From assembly GCA_017546455.1 (NCBI GenBank), contig JAFYWY010000094.1:1-44138 (forward strand): a stretch of DNA of 44,138 nt, given 5' to 3'. Shown here piece after piece: positions 33,960 to 42,479 of this stretch. The stretch's first letter is position 1, and each line of letters begins with the position of its first letter. The notes beneath the pieces are model-generated. The model was not told where the DNA came from. It saw only the letters and a list, made by a program, of their open reading frames with translations, and made no database searches. Position numbers and translations under genes: made by a program. This DNA comes from Opitutales bacterium. GTDB lineage: Bacteria > Verrucomicrobiota > Verrucomicrobiia > Opitutales > UBA953.

Positions 33960-34015
33960 CGAATTAATGAAAACACGAAAACGCCGGACGGGACACCGAA
34001 AAATGCCGTTGGCGG

Positions 34016-34306
34016 CTATTCTTCTTCGGTCTCGGGAAGAATTTTTTCGAAGGAGGCGAATTCGCGCTCCGAAAGAATGGCGCGCAACTGCGCCAGCGAG
34101 ATGTCGAAGAGGTGGAACTCCTGCTTGGCGTTTTTGGCGACCAAGGTGAGCCGCCATCCGCCCTTGAGGCGCAGCACTTTGATTGTGCGGGCGCGGGAAC
34201 GCGCGTTTGCCTTGATGATGCCGCGGGAGACGCGCGCTACACGATCAAGCTGCCGAATCAGCGGTTCGGCAGCTTCGATGACCGTGGAATGTGTTCCCGC
34301 GCGCAT
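34016..34306 (-). CDS. Small conserved-type protein, possibly DUF2103-like
   Basis: The protein has 96 residues. It begins MRAGTHSTVIEAAEPLIRQL, then VARVSRGIIKANARSRARTI, WRLTLVAKNAKQEFHLFDI and an acidic helical end. HSTVI near the N-terminus and the QEFHL segment recall DUF2103 proteins, predicted to bind metal, but I place this from memory only. The ATG at 34306 lies 14 bases before the inverted repeat 34320-34421. It may be co-transcribed with the following 355-residue gene (gap 56 bases). Confidence 0.55.
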   Translation of the reverse strand: MRAGTHSTVIEAAEPLIRQLDRVARVSRGIIKANARSRARTIKVLRLKGGWRLTLVAKNAKQEFHLFDISLAQLRAILSEREFASFEKILPETEEE

Positions 34307-34319
34307 GGTGGAAGAAAAA

Positions 34320-34421
34320 TTAAAGCTTAAAGATTAGGGCTTAAAGTTTAAAGAATCGTCGAAAAATTCTTTCGTCTAAACCTCTTTCCCTCTTCTTTAA
34401 GCTCTAATCTTTAAGCTTTAA
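34320..34421. repeat. Long A+T-rich inverted repeat
   Basis: The arms at 34320-34346 and 34395-34421 are 27 bases each and differ at one position, which would be a G-U pair in RNA. The arms themselves are built from TTAAAG/CTTTAA units, and AAAGAA...TTCTTT is nested in the 48-base centre. It fills the gap between pepP and the 96-residue gene and contains no gene. It could be a miniature mobile element, a terminator-like or mRNA-processing hairpin, or a protein-binding site. Confidence 0.75.
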
Positions 34422-34430
34422 ACTCTATTG

Positions 34431-35588
34431 CTAAGCAATCTCCCACTTGTACGGGTGCTTCGAAAGCAGTTCGCAGCCGTCTTTCTTGACGACGACGACG
34501 TCTTCGATGCGGCAACCGCCGATGCCCGGATAATACAAGCCGGGTTCGACCGTAACGACCATGTTTTCGCGCAGCTTTTCCGCCGCGAGCGAGCGACCGC
34601 CGAGATTCGGGGCTTCGTGGACGTTGAGGCCGACGCCGTGGCCGAGACCGTGGAAGAATCCCACGGGAACTCCGGCGTCGTTGTAGCCCGTTTCGTAGCC
34701 CAAATCCTTGAAGAATTCGACCGTCGAACGATAAACGTCGACACCGGCGACACCGGCTTTGATTTTTTCAATTGCCGCGTCGTGTGCTTTTTTCACGTCG
34801 TTCACGAGTTTCTTCTGCTCCGGCGAGGCCTTACCCTTGAGGTAGGTACGCGTCATGTCACCGAAATAGCCGGTGGCGGCGATGAGCGGGAAGATATCGC
34901 AAACGATGAGCTCGTTGGCGCGAATCGGGCCGAAGCCGGCACAGTGGCAGTCCACGCCCTGGTCGCCGCCTGCGGCAATAACGCCTTCGACATTGATACC
35001 GCCTGCGTCGAGGCAGGCGTGTTCGATGGCTGCGCGCAGGATTTCCGAGGTCAGCGTCTTGCCGTTGTATTTCAAAAATCCTTTTTTATCAATGGTTGAT
35101 TCTTTGAGGATTTTTTCGACCGCCTTGAACCCGGCGCAGGAGGCGCGGTTGCCGGCGCGGATGTATTCGAGTTCTTCTTCCGTTTTGATGACGCGTTGCG
35201 GGAAGAAGGGCGTGCCGCCGACTTCGAGCTTTACGCCGAGTTTGTGGAGGAGGACAAAGAGCCCGGAAGGGAAATCCGGCGGGACGAGGAAGCTGTTTAC
35301 CTTGTAGCGTTCAGCGAGCGCGGCGATGAGTTCCGGCGTGCCTGCTTCCGGCTGCGTCTCGCGCAGCTTCGCCATTTCTTCGCTCATGTCGAGCACGATG
35401 TCGAAATTGGATTCCTTGCGGCAACGAACGATTTCGAGCGGCGTGATTGCGGCGATGCGCTTGCCTTTTGCCGTGAACGCGATGAACGGGTCGCCGCAGG
35501 CAAAGCGGGCAAACCAGCGCATATCGGCGGAATTGTTCGGCGAGGCGAAAAGCAGAACGTCGGCTTTCTTGGTCGATTTTTTAATCAT
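34431..35588 (-). CDS. Xaa-Pro aminopeptidase-type M24 metallopeptidase
   Basis: The protein has 385 residues. The N-terminal creatinase-like domain (1-135) is followed by the pita-bread catalytic domain. The metal ligands can be read in order: CDIFP and GDMTRTY (two aspartates), LGHGVGLNVHE (histidine), VEPGLYYPG (glutamate) and RIEDVV (glutamate). M24B enzymes remove N-terminal residues ahead of proline or cleave Xaa-Pro dipeptides, usually in the cytoplasm; no signal peptide is present. It follows the M20 peptidase gene by 37 bases on the same strand, so the pair probably forms a peptide-degradation unit. Confidence 0.9.
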   Translation of the reverse strand: MIKKSTKKADVLLFASPNNSADMRWFARFACGDPFIAFTAKGKRIAAITPLEIVRCRKESNFDIVLDMSEEMAKLRETQPEAGTPELIAALAERYKVNSFLVPPDFPSGLFVLLHKLGVKLEVGGTPFFPQRVIKTEEELEYIRAGNRASCAGFKAVEKILKESTIDKKGFLKYNGKTLTSEILRAAIEHACLDAGGINVEGVIAAGGDQGVDCHCAGFGPIRANELIVCDIFPLIAATGYFGDMTRTYLKGKASPEQKKLVNDVKKAHDAAIEKIKAGVAGVDVYRSTVEFFKDLGYETGYNDAGVPVGFFHGLGHGVGLNVHEAPNLGGRSLAAEKLRENMVVTVEPGLYYPGIGGCRIEDVVVVKKDGCELLSKHPYKWEIA

Positions 35589-35625
35589 AACGACGGAGTC
35601 TAAGTTTAAATTTGAGTGAACGCCA

Positions 35626-37014
35626 TTACTTTGCGGCGATTTGTTCCAAAATGGCTTCGTAGGTTTTTACGCCTTTTTGAAGCAGAGCAATGTCGACATT
35701 TTCGTTCGGCGCGTGGATGAACGAATCGGGGAGGAAGAAGCCGATCATGAGCGCATTCATGCCGCAGATTTGGCGGAAGGCTTCGATGATACCGATCGAG
35801 CCGCCGTCGCGCGTGTAAATCGGCGGATTGCCGAATTGCTCCGAAATAATCGTATGTGCGGCGTCGAAGGCTTTTGCCAAAGTCGGATTCATATCGGCAG
35901 GCGTGTTCGGGCGGTTCGGCGGGCAGACGTAGTAGGGCGGGCAGCCTTGCATCGGTGTAATCGACGCGCGAATGCCGGCGGGGACGCGAGCCATAATCGC
36001 CGAAGAAACCTTTTCGAAGGTCGCTTTCGGATCCATGCCCGGAACCAGGCGGCAGGTGATTTTTACGAAGGCTTTTGCGGGTACAATCGTCTTGGAGCCG
36101 CTACCGAGGTAGCCGCCGCCCATACCGTTGAATTCAAGCGTCGGGGCAAAGCGCGTCGCCTCAATGCCGTTGTAGCCGGGAAGGCTGTGAAGCGCATCGA
36201 CTCCCAGGAATTGCTTGTAGCTTTCTTCCGTTGTGGGAAGGCGTTTGAGTTCTTCGCGTTCCCAGTCTGCCGGAGCGAGCATGCCGTCGTAAAATCCGGG
36301 TACGTTGACGGATCCGTCCGGATTGTGGAGGGAGGCGCAAATTTCCGCGAGCGCTTGGAGCGGATTGTAAACCGCGCCGCCGTGGATGCCGGAGTGCAAG
36401 TCGCTGTTGGGCCCTTCAAGGTTGAGCTCTAAACCGACGATGCCGCGCAGCCCGATTGTGATTGCAATTTTGTCTGCCGCCGGGCTTTCGGTGTCGGAAA
36501 GCAGGACGAAGTCGCCCGTTGAAAGTTCTGCCTGGTGATCGCGCAGGAACTGCGGGAACGAGCCGCTGCCGATTTCTTCTTCGCCCTCGAAGACGAAGGT
36601 GACGCGCAGGGGCAGATCCGGGCGGCGTGCCAGCAAATTGGCGAATGCGACGACGGAAACGGCGTGCGGGCCGCGATTGTCCGCCGCGCCGCGGGCATAG
36701 AGCTTGCCGTCAACTTCCGTCGGAACGAAGGGTGGCGTTTTCCAAAGGTCGAGCGGATCGACCGGCTGAACATCGTAATGGCCGTAGATGACAATGTGCG
36801 GGAGATCGTTGCGATCGGCGTTGTAGCGGCCGACGACAACGGGGTTTCCCGCCGTCGGAACGATTTCCGGTTTTGCGCCTGCCTTTTCCAAGAGTCCGGC
36901 CAAATAGCTTGCCGAATCCAAAATCCATTGTTTGGCGTTGGGGTCGGCGGAAATGCCGGGGAAGCGTAGGTAGTCTTTAAGTACGGAAACGATATCCATG
37001 GTTGTATTGCTCAT
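35626..37014 (-). CDS. M20-family dipeptidase
   Basis: The protein has 462 residues, normal for M20A/M20F dipeptidases. The two-zinc catalytic site is visible: YGHYDVQP (first histidine and aspartate), ARGAADNRGP (bridging aspartate) and EGEEEIGS (catalytic base glutamate and zinc ligand). HSGIHGGAVYNP and SGSKTIVPAKAFVKI belong to the lid (dimerisation) domain. No signal peptide, so cytoplasmic. It is the first gene of the two-gene peptidase unit. TATAAA lies just before the ATG and would leave almost no leader if used as a -10 element. Confidence 0.9.
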   Translation of the reverse strand: MSNTTMDIVSVLKDYLRFPGISADPNAKQWILDSASYLAGLLEKAGAKPEIVPTAGNPVVVGRYNADRNDLPHIVIYGHYDVQPVDPLDLWKTPPFVPTEVDGKLYARGAADNRGPHAVSVVAFANLLARRPDLPLRVTFVFEGEEEIGSGSFPQFLRDHQAELSTGDFVLLSDTESPAADKIAITIGLRGIVGLELNLEGPNSDLHSGIHGGAVYNPLQALAEICASLHNPDGSVNVPGFYDGMLAPADWEREELKRLPTTEESYKQFLGVDALHSLPGYNGIEATRFAPTLEFNGMGGGYLGSGSKTIVPAKAFVKITCRLVPGMDPKATFEKVSSAIMARVPAGIRASITPMQGCPPYYVCPPNRPNTPADMNPTLAKAFDAAHTIISEQFGNPPIYTRDGGSIGIIEAFRQICGMNALMIGFFLPDSFIHAPNENVDIALLQKGVKTYEAILEQIAAK

Positions 37015-37071
37015 ATTTTTATAGAAAATAAATTCTTGACCGGTTTTTGGGAAAGTGGTTCTCTTTCTGCC

Positions 37072-37077
37072 TATAAT
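37072..37077 (+). promoter_or_regulatory. TATAAT -10 box of the tRNA-Ala gene
   Basis: A perfect TATAAT lies nine bases before the tRNA 5' end. A weak TTGGGA 19 bases upstream is the only -35 candidate. Confidence 0.5.
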
Positions 37078-37085
37078 TCCTTTTT

Positions 37086-37161
37086 GGGGGCGTAGCTCAT
37101 CTGGTAGAGCGCGACATTCGCATTGTCGAGGTAGTGAGTTCGAGTCTCATCGTCTCCACCA
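37086..37161 (+). tRNA. tRNA-Ala (anticodon CGC), CCA encoded
   Basis: The 76 bases fold as a complete cloverleaf. The acceptor GGGGGCG pairs with CGTCTCC and has the G3-U70 pair that identifies alanine tRNAs. The D arm is GCTC/GAGC. The anticodon arm is CGACA/TGTCG around TTCGCAT, giving anticodon CGC (codon GCG). The T arm is GTGAG/CTCAT with TTCGAGT. The 3' CCA is encoded. Confidence 0.95.
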
Positions 37162-37167
37162 ATTTTT

Positions 37168-37203
37168 GAAATCCTTGCATTCTATTCCGTTTGCAAGGAT
37201 TTC
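37168..37203. repeat. Perfect 12-base hairpin between tRNA-Ala and marC
   Basis: GAAATCCTTGCA (37168-37179) pairs with TGCAAGGATTTC (37192-37203); the loop contains the MarC stop codon. It could end both the tRNA transcript and the marC transcript, but neither side has a clear T run. Confidence 0.6.
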
Positions 37204-37835
37204 GTCGTTTCCGGGGCGGCGTCCGTACGGCGATTGTATTCGTCAATTCCGTTAATAAACATCTGGACGGAGATCAGAATCAGCAAGATACCGATAACGC
37301 GCTCCATCGCGAGGCTCCCGCGGCGGCCGAGTTTGCGGATGATATAGGGCGAAAGCAGCACGATACACAGGCCCAGAAACCATGCCGTACAGATACTTCC
37401 GATAAAGGAGAGACTGCTGGATGCACCGATGAATTGGGCGCCTTTAATCATGACGAACGAAATACTGCTCGGGCCGACAATCATCGGAATTGCAATCGGG
37501 ACGATGAATGGTTCCGTTTCCGGCTCGCCGGACGGCGCGGAGGCCGTCGTCAGGGCTGCCAGCGACGGGAAGACCATGCCCAAGGCGATGAGGAGCAGGA
37601 CGATGGCGCCGGAGATGCTTAAAGTCGATTGTTCCAAGCCGAGCACGCCGACGATTTCGTTCCCGAGAAAGAAAAACAGCAGGAGCAGGGCGAGGGCGAA
37701 AAACATTTCCCGAATAATCACTTTTTGCCGGCGTTCCTCAGGCACGCATTTGAGCAGTGACGGGAGAACCAAGGCGAGCGCGATGGGGTCGAGAATGATA
37801 AAAAGCAAAATCGTAATAGAAATAAACTCGCTCAT
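37182..37835 (-). CDS. MarC family integral membrane protein (UPF0056)
   Basis: The protein has 217 residues and six hydrophobic segments, the standard MarC layout: ITILLFIILDPIALALVLP at the start, AIPMIVGPSSISFVMI in the middle, and ERVIGILLILISVQMFINGI near the end. The function of the family is not firmly known; the early link to antibiotic resistance has been withdrawn in the literature. It reads toward the tRNA gene. A 101-base gap shared with the HAD gene should contain its promoter. Confidence 0.85.
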   Translation of the reverse strand: MSEFISITILLFIILDPIALALVLPSLLKCVPEERRQKVIIREMFFALALLLLFFFLGNEIVGVLGLEQSTLSISGAIVLLLIALGMVFPSLAALTTASAPSGEPETEPFIVPIAIPMIVGPSSISFVMIKGAQFIGASSSLSFIGSICTAWFLGLCIVLLSPYIIRKLGRRGSLAMERVIGILLILISVQMFINGIDEYNRRTDAAPETTKSLQTE

Positions 37836-37936
37836 GACTCGCAGATTTTGGTCTGTGTTTATACAAAGTCAATAAATAGAAATTCCGCCTGAAATTTCGA
37901 TTTGAAGTTTTGCGGACGCGGAAATAGCGTTGCGGT

Positions 37937-38587
37937 ATGAAGCTTCGTCAGGATTTTTCTCCCGCAATTCGCAATATTTTCTTTGATTTCGGCGGCGTCA
38001 TCATGGACGTGCATTTGATGCGCACTTTGGCGGCATTCGTCGAACTCGGCGTTTCTGAGTTGAGTGTAGAGCAAACGCAGGCCGGTTCGGGGACATTTTT
38101 TGATGCCCATGAGCGCGGCACGATTTCCTCCGAGCAATTTCTCGGAGAACTCCGTAAGCTGTTGCCCGACGGTGACGCGATTCCCGAAGCTAAAATTTGG
38201 GAGGCTTGGCACGCGTTGCTCGACGGGTTTATTCCCGAGCGCGTGGAGTTGCTCAAGACGCTTGCGCGTGAAAAACGCTATCGGATTTTCGTTTTGAGTA
38301 ATACCAATCCTCCGCATCGCGCCCGCTTCCGCGAGATGTTTCGCGAGCAATTCGGCGGCGAGTTTGATGCAATTTTCGAAAAAACGTTTTATTCCGACGA
38401 ACTCGGCTCCGTAAAGCCCGAAGCCGCAATTTACGAACGCGCGGCGGCCGCAGCCGGTGTATTGCCCGAAGAATCGCTTTTCATCGACGATAATATTGCG
38501 AATGTCGCAGGCGCCCGCGCTTGCGGCTGGCATGCATACCACCTTGTCGTCGGGAAAGAAAGTATTCTCGATCTCTTTGAGGTGTAA
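37937..38587 (+). CDS. HAD-superfamily phosphatase, YihX-like
   Basis: The protein has 216 residues. Motif I is FFDFGGVIMDV (residues about 15-25), where the second position that is normally Asp is Gly, as in the YihX-like (glucose-1-phosphate phosphatase-like) branch of subfamily IA. Motif II is VLSNTN, motif III KPEAAIY and motif IV FIDDNIANVAGA. The helical cap lies between about 40 and 100. The substrate is uncertain. It ends at a bidirectional terminator. Confidence 0.85.
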   Translation: MKLRQDFSPAIRNIFFDFGGVIMDVHLMRTLAAFVELGVSELSVEQTQAGSGTFFDAHERGTISSEQFLGELRKLLPDGDAIPEAKIWEAWHALLDGFIPERVELLKTLAREKRYRIFVLSNTNPPHRARFREMFREQFGGEFDAIFEKTFYSDELGSVKPEAAIYERAAAAAGVLPEESLFIDDNIANVAGARACGWHAYHLVVGKESILDLFEV

Positions 38588-38588
38588 T

Positions 38589-38628
38589 AAAAAAGCGTTC
38601 CCGCGAAATTTACGGGAACGCTTTTTTT
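38589..38628. terminator. Bidirectional terminator between HAD and flotillin genes
   Basis: AGCGTTCCCG and CGGGAACGCT pair perfectly around CGAAATTTA, flanked by A and T runs. It serves the HAD gene (plus) and the flotillin gene (minus). Confidence 0.9.
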
Positions 38629-38641
38629 GTGGATGTGAGAA

Positions 38642-40084
38642 TTATTTTTTGGCCGGATCCGGTTCTTCGGTGACGGTGACTTTTTCGGGAGCGCCGAGGT
38701 AGCCGGGGAGCTTGACGCCGACATTCCCGGCGAGCTCATGCAATGGCGGGAGCGCACCCACCAAACCGGAGAGGAAATTCGCCGTCGAACCCTTGCCGTT
38801 CCCGTCGGTGCCCTTGCCGGAATCCCAAACCGTGATTTTGTCGATTTTGAGATTCGAAATCGCTTTGACCTGTTCGGAAACAATCGTCGGGAGTTGTTCG
38901 ACGAGGAGCAGGTTTTGTGCACCTTCCGGCGTTTGGCAGGCGGAAATGATATCGCCGAAGCCTTTTGCTTTCTTGGTAAGGAGGGCTTCGGTACCTTCTG
39001 CTTCTGCGAGCAGTTTCATGCGCAAACCGGCAGCTTCGGCTTCCTTAACGGAGCGAATCCCGTCCGCTTCCGCCTGCTTCATGTAGCGTACGGCGTCTGC
39101 TTCCCCGAGTTGCGTGCGGCGCACCTTTTCGGCTTCCGCTTCCGCTTCGACGATGATGCGTTGCTTGTCGATTTCCGCGGGAACGATGATGTTGGCTTCC
39201 TGAGAGGCTTTTTCGCGGGAAGCGCGTTGCTTTTCCGCTTCCGCTTCGGCGACGTAGGATTCTTCGAGGGCTTTTGCGGCAGCGACCTTTTCCGCTGCCG
39301 TCGCTAAGCGATTGGCTTCCGCTTCCTTCGTGCGGCGGTCGGCGTTGGAGTTTGCGACTTCGATTGCTGCCAAGTTTTCCCCTTTCGTTGCTTCCGCCTG
39401 AGCAGCGGCGACGCGAATCGCCTGGTCTTTGCGTGCTTCCGCCGCCCCGATTTCCCCGTCGCGTTGAGCCTGAGCGACCTTGACCTTCGCTTCGTTAATC
39501 GCCTTGGAAGCGGCTTCCTGACCGAGCGCATCGATATAACCGGATGCATCGGTGATGTCCTGAATGTTAACGTTGATCAGACGCAGACCGACTTTGCGGA
39601 GTTCGACTTCGACGCCGCCGGAAATATTCGCAATGAGTTTGTCGCGGTCGGCATTGATTTCTTCGATGTCCATCGTTGCGAGGACAACGCGCATTTGACC
39701 GAAAATGATGTCTTTGGCGAGGTCCTTAATTTCGGCGAGACCGAGGCCGAGCAAACGCTCTGCCGCGTTTTCCATTACGCCGGGCTCTGTCGAAATCCCG
39801 ACGGTAAAGGTGGACGGGGTGTTGACGCGGATGTTTTGCTTGGACAGCGCGCCTTCAAGGCGAATGTCGATCGGAAGGGGCGTCAGATCCAAGTATTGGA
39901 AGTCTTGAATGATCGGCCAAACGAAGGTTCCGCCGCCGTGAAGGCATTTGGCGGAACGGCCGCCTTCGATTTTCCCGTAAACGACGAGGATTCTGTCGGA
40001 CGGGCAGCGTTTATAGCGCGAGGAAAACGCAAAGATCGTCGTGATGACGAGAATGATGATTCCGATACCGATATAGATAGTCAT
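38642..40084 (-). CDS. Flotillin-like SPFH protein (YqiK/FloT type)
   Basis: The protein has 480 residues. An N-terminal hydrophobic segment (3-19) anchors it. The SPFH domain follows (about 30-200: KCLHGGGTFVWPIIQDFQYL, ISGGVEVELRKVGLRLINVN). A long Ala/Glu-rich flotillin coiled coil runs from about 190 to 370 with repeated EAEAN, AEAEAEKV and QAEADG units. A Gly/Pro-rich tail ends the protein. Flotillins form membrane microdomain scaffolds. The NfeD-like gene 23 bases upstream is the usual partner. Confidence 0.9.
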   Translation of the reverse strand: MTIYIGIGIIILVITTIFAFSSRYKRCPSDRILVVYGKIEGGRSAKCLHGGGTFVWPIIQDFQYLDLTPLPIDIRLEGALSKQNIRVNTPSTFTVGISTEPGVMENAAERLLGLGLAEIKDLAKDIIFGQMRVVLATMDIEEINADRDKLIANISGGVEVELRKVGLRLINVNIQDITDASGYIDALGQEAASKAINEAKVKVAQAQRDGEIGAAEARKDQAIRVAAAQAEATKGENLAAIEVANSNADRRTKEAEANRLATAAEKVAAAKALEESYVAEAEAEKQRASREKASQEANIIVPAEIDKQRIIVEAEAEAEKVRRTQLGEADAVRYMKQAEADGIRSVKEAEAAGLRMKLLAEAEGTEALLTKKAKGFGDIISACQTPEGAQNLLLVEQLPTIVSEQVKAISNLKIDKITVWDSGKGTDGNGKGSTANFLSGLVGALPPLHELAGNVGVKLPGYLGAPEKVTVTEEPDPAKK

Positions 40085-40107
40085 AGGATTATATGTGTTT
40101 AATTAAA

Positions 40108-40725
40108 TTAAAGGCGTTCAACGAGGAGGATGTTTGAAGGGAGAACTTCCGTGACGCGAACAAGCGTGCCCGCAGGGATTTTTTCTGCGTCGCTTGTAAC
40201 GGCGGGAAGCGTCATCAGGCGGCCGCTGACAAGGATTTCGATCTGGCCGCCGGCGACGCGATTCGGCGGAACGGTAACGTAAACCGTCCCCGTCGCTCCC
40301 AAAGTCGATTCCGGGCGGATATTGCCTGACGCGCGCAGGCTGTAAAGCAGCTTCATTACCCAGAAAATGATGAGCATGAAGGCGAAACCGACGAGGACGG
40401 CTCCGGCGATGGCCCACGGGAACGCGTAGCCGTTTTCAAGAATGGTGCCGCCGGTCAGGCCGAAACCCATGAAAAATGCCGTTAGCGTGCGTACGGAAAT
40501 CAGTCCGAGCCCGGCATCATGCGAAATATCGCCGTCGGGGGTGATGTCGCCGGGGAAATCTGCGTCTGCGTCTCCGGCGCCGGCCAAGCTCAGCAGGGCT
40601 TGTATGACAACGACGACGAAGGCGATTCCGCCTACGGCATAGAAAATTTGGATATCCCAGTTCAGCGCATTCCACCATGCGGAAAGGCTTTCGCTTAGGG
40701 AGGCAAACAGATAGGAGCAACTCAT
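40108..40725 (-). CDS. NfeD-family membrane protein, partner of flotillin
   Basis: The protein has 205 residues with hydrophobic segments at about 27-47, 78-98 and 104-127. The C-terminal OB-fold (about 137-205, ESTLGATGTVYVTVPPNRVA; RVTEVLPSNILLVERL) is the NfeD soluble domain. An Asp-rich loop (GAGDADADFPGDITPDGDIS) between the first helices is a notable acidic patch. Members of this group are encoded with flotillins and act together in membrane organisation. Confidence 0.8.
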   Translation of the reverse strand: MSCSYLFASLSESLSAWWNALNWDIQIFYAVGGIAFVVVVIQALLSLAGAGDADADFPGDITPDGDISHDAGLGLISVRTLTAFFMGFGLTGGTILENGYAFPWAIAGAVLVGFAFMLIIFWVMKLLYSLRASGNIRPESTLGATGTVYVTVPPNRVAGGQIEILVSGRLMTLPAVTSDAEKIPAGTLVRVTEVLPSNILLVERL

Positions 40726-40852
40726 TTGCGTCTAATCATAGAGGCGGTTTCGGCAAATGCAATAAAACAAAAGTTCACGGGGCGGCGTTCGAACGCGCAA
40801 CCTATTTTATTTTTGCCGAGAGACGCTTATTTGCTAAACTCCTTTTAAAACG

Positions 40853-41863
40853 ATGGAAGAAAAAACAGAGATGACGGCGGAAAAGGCTTCGGAGCTCTCC
40901 GCCGAAGAGCGGGCTCAGCCGAAGAAAAAGCGCGGTTGGCTGAAGCACGTTTTGTGGGTGCTGTTCGTGCTGTTTGTTTTATTCGTCACCGTAATCGCTT
41001 TTCTTTTAGGGCCGATTGTCGGTTTTGCGATCAATAAATTCGGCGCGTCAACGCTTGGCGTGGACGTTTGCTCGGTCGATTCCGTTCGCATTTATCCTTT
41101 CGGCGGTTACTTGCGGGTGGAGAATCTTGTCGTCGGAAAGCCCCTCGCGACCCCGGATGCGAAGTTTTCCGAAGATTTGCTCCGTGTGGAACATTTTGAA
41201 TTCGACTTTGCGCTGCGTTCGGCGCTTTCCCGGAAGAAAGTTATCGATCGCCTCGAGCTGAAGCATCTCAGCCTGAATTACGAACGGCTTGCCGACGGTA
41301 AAAGTAATGTCGGCGAATTGCTTGCGCGCTTTGAAAAAGAAAAGGGCGATGCGGATTCGAGTGCCGTAACGAAAGCGGAGGACCCGCCTTCAGAGCCCGT
41401 TTATATTGCCGCTCACTATATTGATATTGAAGGAGTTCGGGTGCGTTCCTATTTCTCCGGTGTGCCGTCGATGGCGCTTCCGCCGTTTTCGGTGCAGTTT
41501 AAAGACGGAATCGGCCTTGAAAATGATTTAACGCCGGCCGAATTCGGAATTTATTGCCTCGGAAAATATGCGAGCCTGATTCACGTTTTCCGGGATTCCG
41601 TAATCGGCGATGCTGCGGGTGTTGCTGCCGGAGCTGTTTCGAACGCCGCAGGGCTTACGGCCGATGTCGTTTCCGGCGCCGCCAAGGGAACGGCTGCCGT
41701 TGTTACGGATGTTGCGGGCGTGACTGCCGATATCGCAGGCGCGAGCGTCCATGCCGTGGTCGATGTGGCGGGAGCAACAGGCGAAGCTGTCGGCGAGACC
41801 GCGAAAAAAATCTTTGATCTCTTTTCTTCTGACAAAAAAGACGAACCCGAAAACAAAAAATAG
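40853..41863 (+). CDS. AsmA-like membrane protein with repetitive Ala/Val/Gly C-terminus
   Basis: The protein has 336 residues. An acidic then basic N-terminus precedes one membrane helix (about 31-59, HVLWVLFVLFVLFVTVIAF). The following part (FGGYLRVENLVVGKP, EHFEFDFALRSALSRKKVID, LKHLSLNYERLADGKSNVGE) has the strand pattern of the N-terminal AsmA/TamB-type domain. From about 245 to 325 it is a low-complexity stretch rich in Ala, Val, Gly and Thr with a loose DVAG/AAG unit repeated about 11 residues apart, then an acidic-basic tail. It may span the periplasm or associate with membranes. The start at 40853 has no Shine-Dalgarno sequence. def follows after 9 bases. Confidence 0.65.
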   Translation: MEEKTEMTAEKASELSAEERAQPKKKRGWLKHVLWVLFVLFVLFVTVIAFLLGPIVGFAINKFGASTLGVDVCSVDSVRIYPFGGYLRVENLVVGKPLATPDAKFSEDLLRVEHFEFDFALRSALSRKKVIDRLELKHLSLNYERLADGKSNVGELLARFEKEKGDADSSAVTKAEDPPSEPVYIAAHYIDIEGVRVRSYFSGVPSMALPPFSVQFKDGIGLENDLTPAEFGIYCLGKYASLIHVFRDSVIGDAAGVAAGAVSNAAGLTADVVSGAAKGTAAVVTDVAGVTADIAGASVHAVVDVAGATGEAVGETAKKIFDLFSSDKKDEPENKK

Positions 41864-41872
41864 CATTTGATT

Positions 41873-42466
41873 ATGGAACTTCCCGTCGTTCATTACGGAA
41901 ACCCGGTTCTCCGAAAAAAAGGTGAGCCCGTTACGGTATTTGATGCCGCGCTCAAGCAGCTTGCGGACGATATGGTCGAAACGATGCATGCGACCAACGG
42001 CATCGGTCTTGCCGCGCCGCAAGTCGGTTTGTCGATGCAGTTTTTCGTTATTGATCTGCGTCCGGCTGCGGGGGAAGAGCAGGATTTCGAACTCGTCCTT
42101 GACGGGAAAGCCGTCCCCGCTCAGCTTGCGATGCCGATGGCGTTTGCTAATGCGACGATTGAGTTGCTCGACGAAGACGAATGGTCTTGCCGTGAGGGCT
42201 GCCTGTCTTTCCCGGGGATTCGTGGGGAAGTTGTCCGCTGTGAGAACGTCCGCGTGAGGTTTCAGGATGTCGAGGGCAATCCGCATGTCCTGGAATGTAC
42301 GGGAATGCTTGCCCGTTGCGCCCAGCACGAAAACGACCACTGCCAGGGTATCGTTTTCGTCGATCGCATGGAAGCTCGCGACCGTCTGCGCAATACGTCG
42401 AAGCTCAAGTTGCTCAAACGCGATACGCTTGCCGAACTCAAGGCCTCGCGCCGTGCCGGAAAGTAG
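41873..42466 (+). CDS. def: Peptide deformylase
   Basis: The protein has 197 residues from the ATG at 41873; an in-frame TTG six bases upstream is less likely. It removes the formyl group from new N-terminal methionines. The three active-site motifs are present: GIGLAAPQVG (43-52), EGCLSFPG with metal ligand C110, and QHENDHCQG with H152, E153 and H156 (HExxH). An insertion around residues 63-90 (PAAGEEQDFELVLDGKAVPA) is longer than in E. coli. It probably shares a transcript with the AsmA-like gene and ends at a strong terminator. Confidence 0.95.
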   Translation: MELPVVHYGNPVLRKKGEPVTVFDAALKQLADDMVETMHATNGIGLAAPQVGLSMQFFVIDLRPAAGEEQDFELVLDGKAVPAQLAMPMAFANATIELLDEDEWSCREGCLSFPGIRGEVVRCENVRVRFQDVEGNPHVLECTGMLARCAQHENDHCQGIVFVDRMEARDRLRNTSKLKLLKRDTLAELKASRRAGK

Positions 42467-42479
42467 AGTGCCGCCGCAG

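Noticed and set aside
34320-34421. Inverted repeat as an ordinary rho-independent terminator of pepP
   Set aside because: The stem is A+T-rich with a 48-base loop and no T run after it on the minus strand, unlike the compact GC-rich terminators in this window.
37055-37255. A 66-codon plus-strand frame across the tRNA
   Set aside because: It reads through the tRNA-Ala gene and has no other support.
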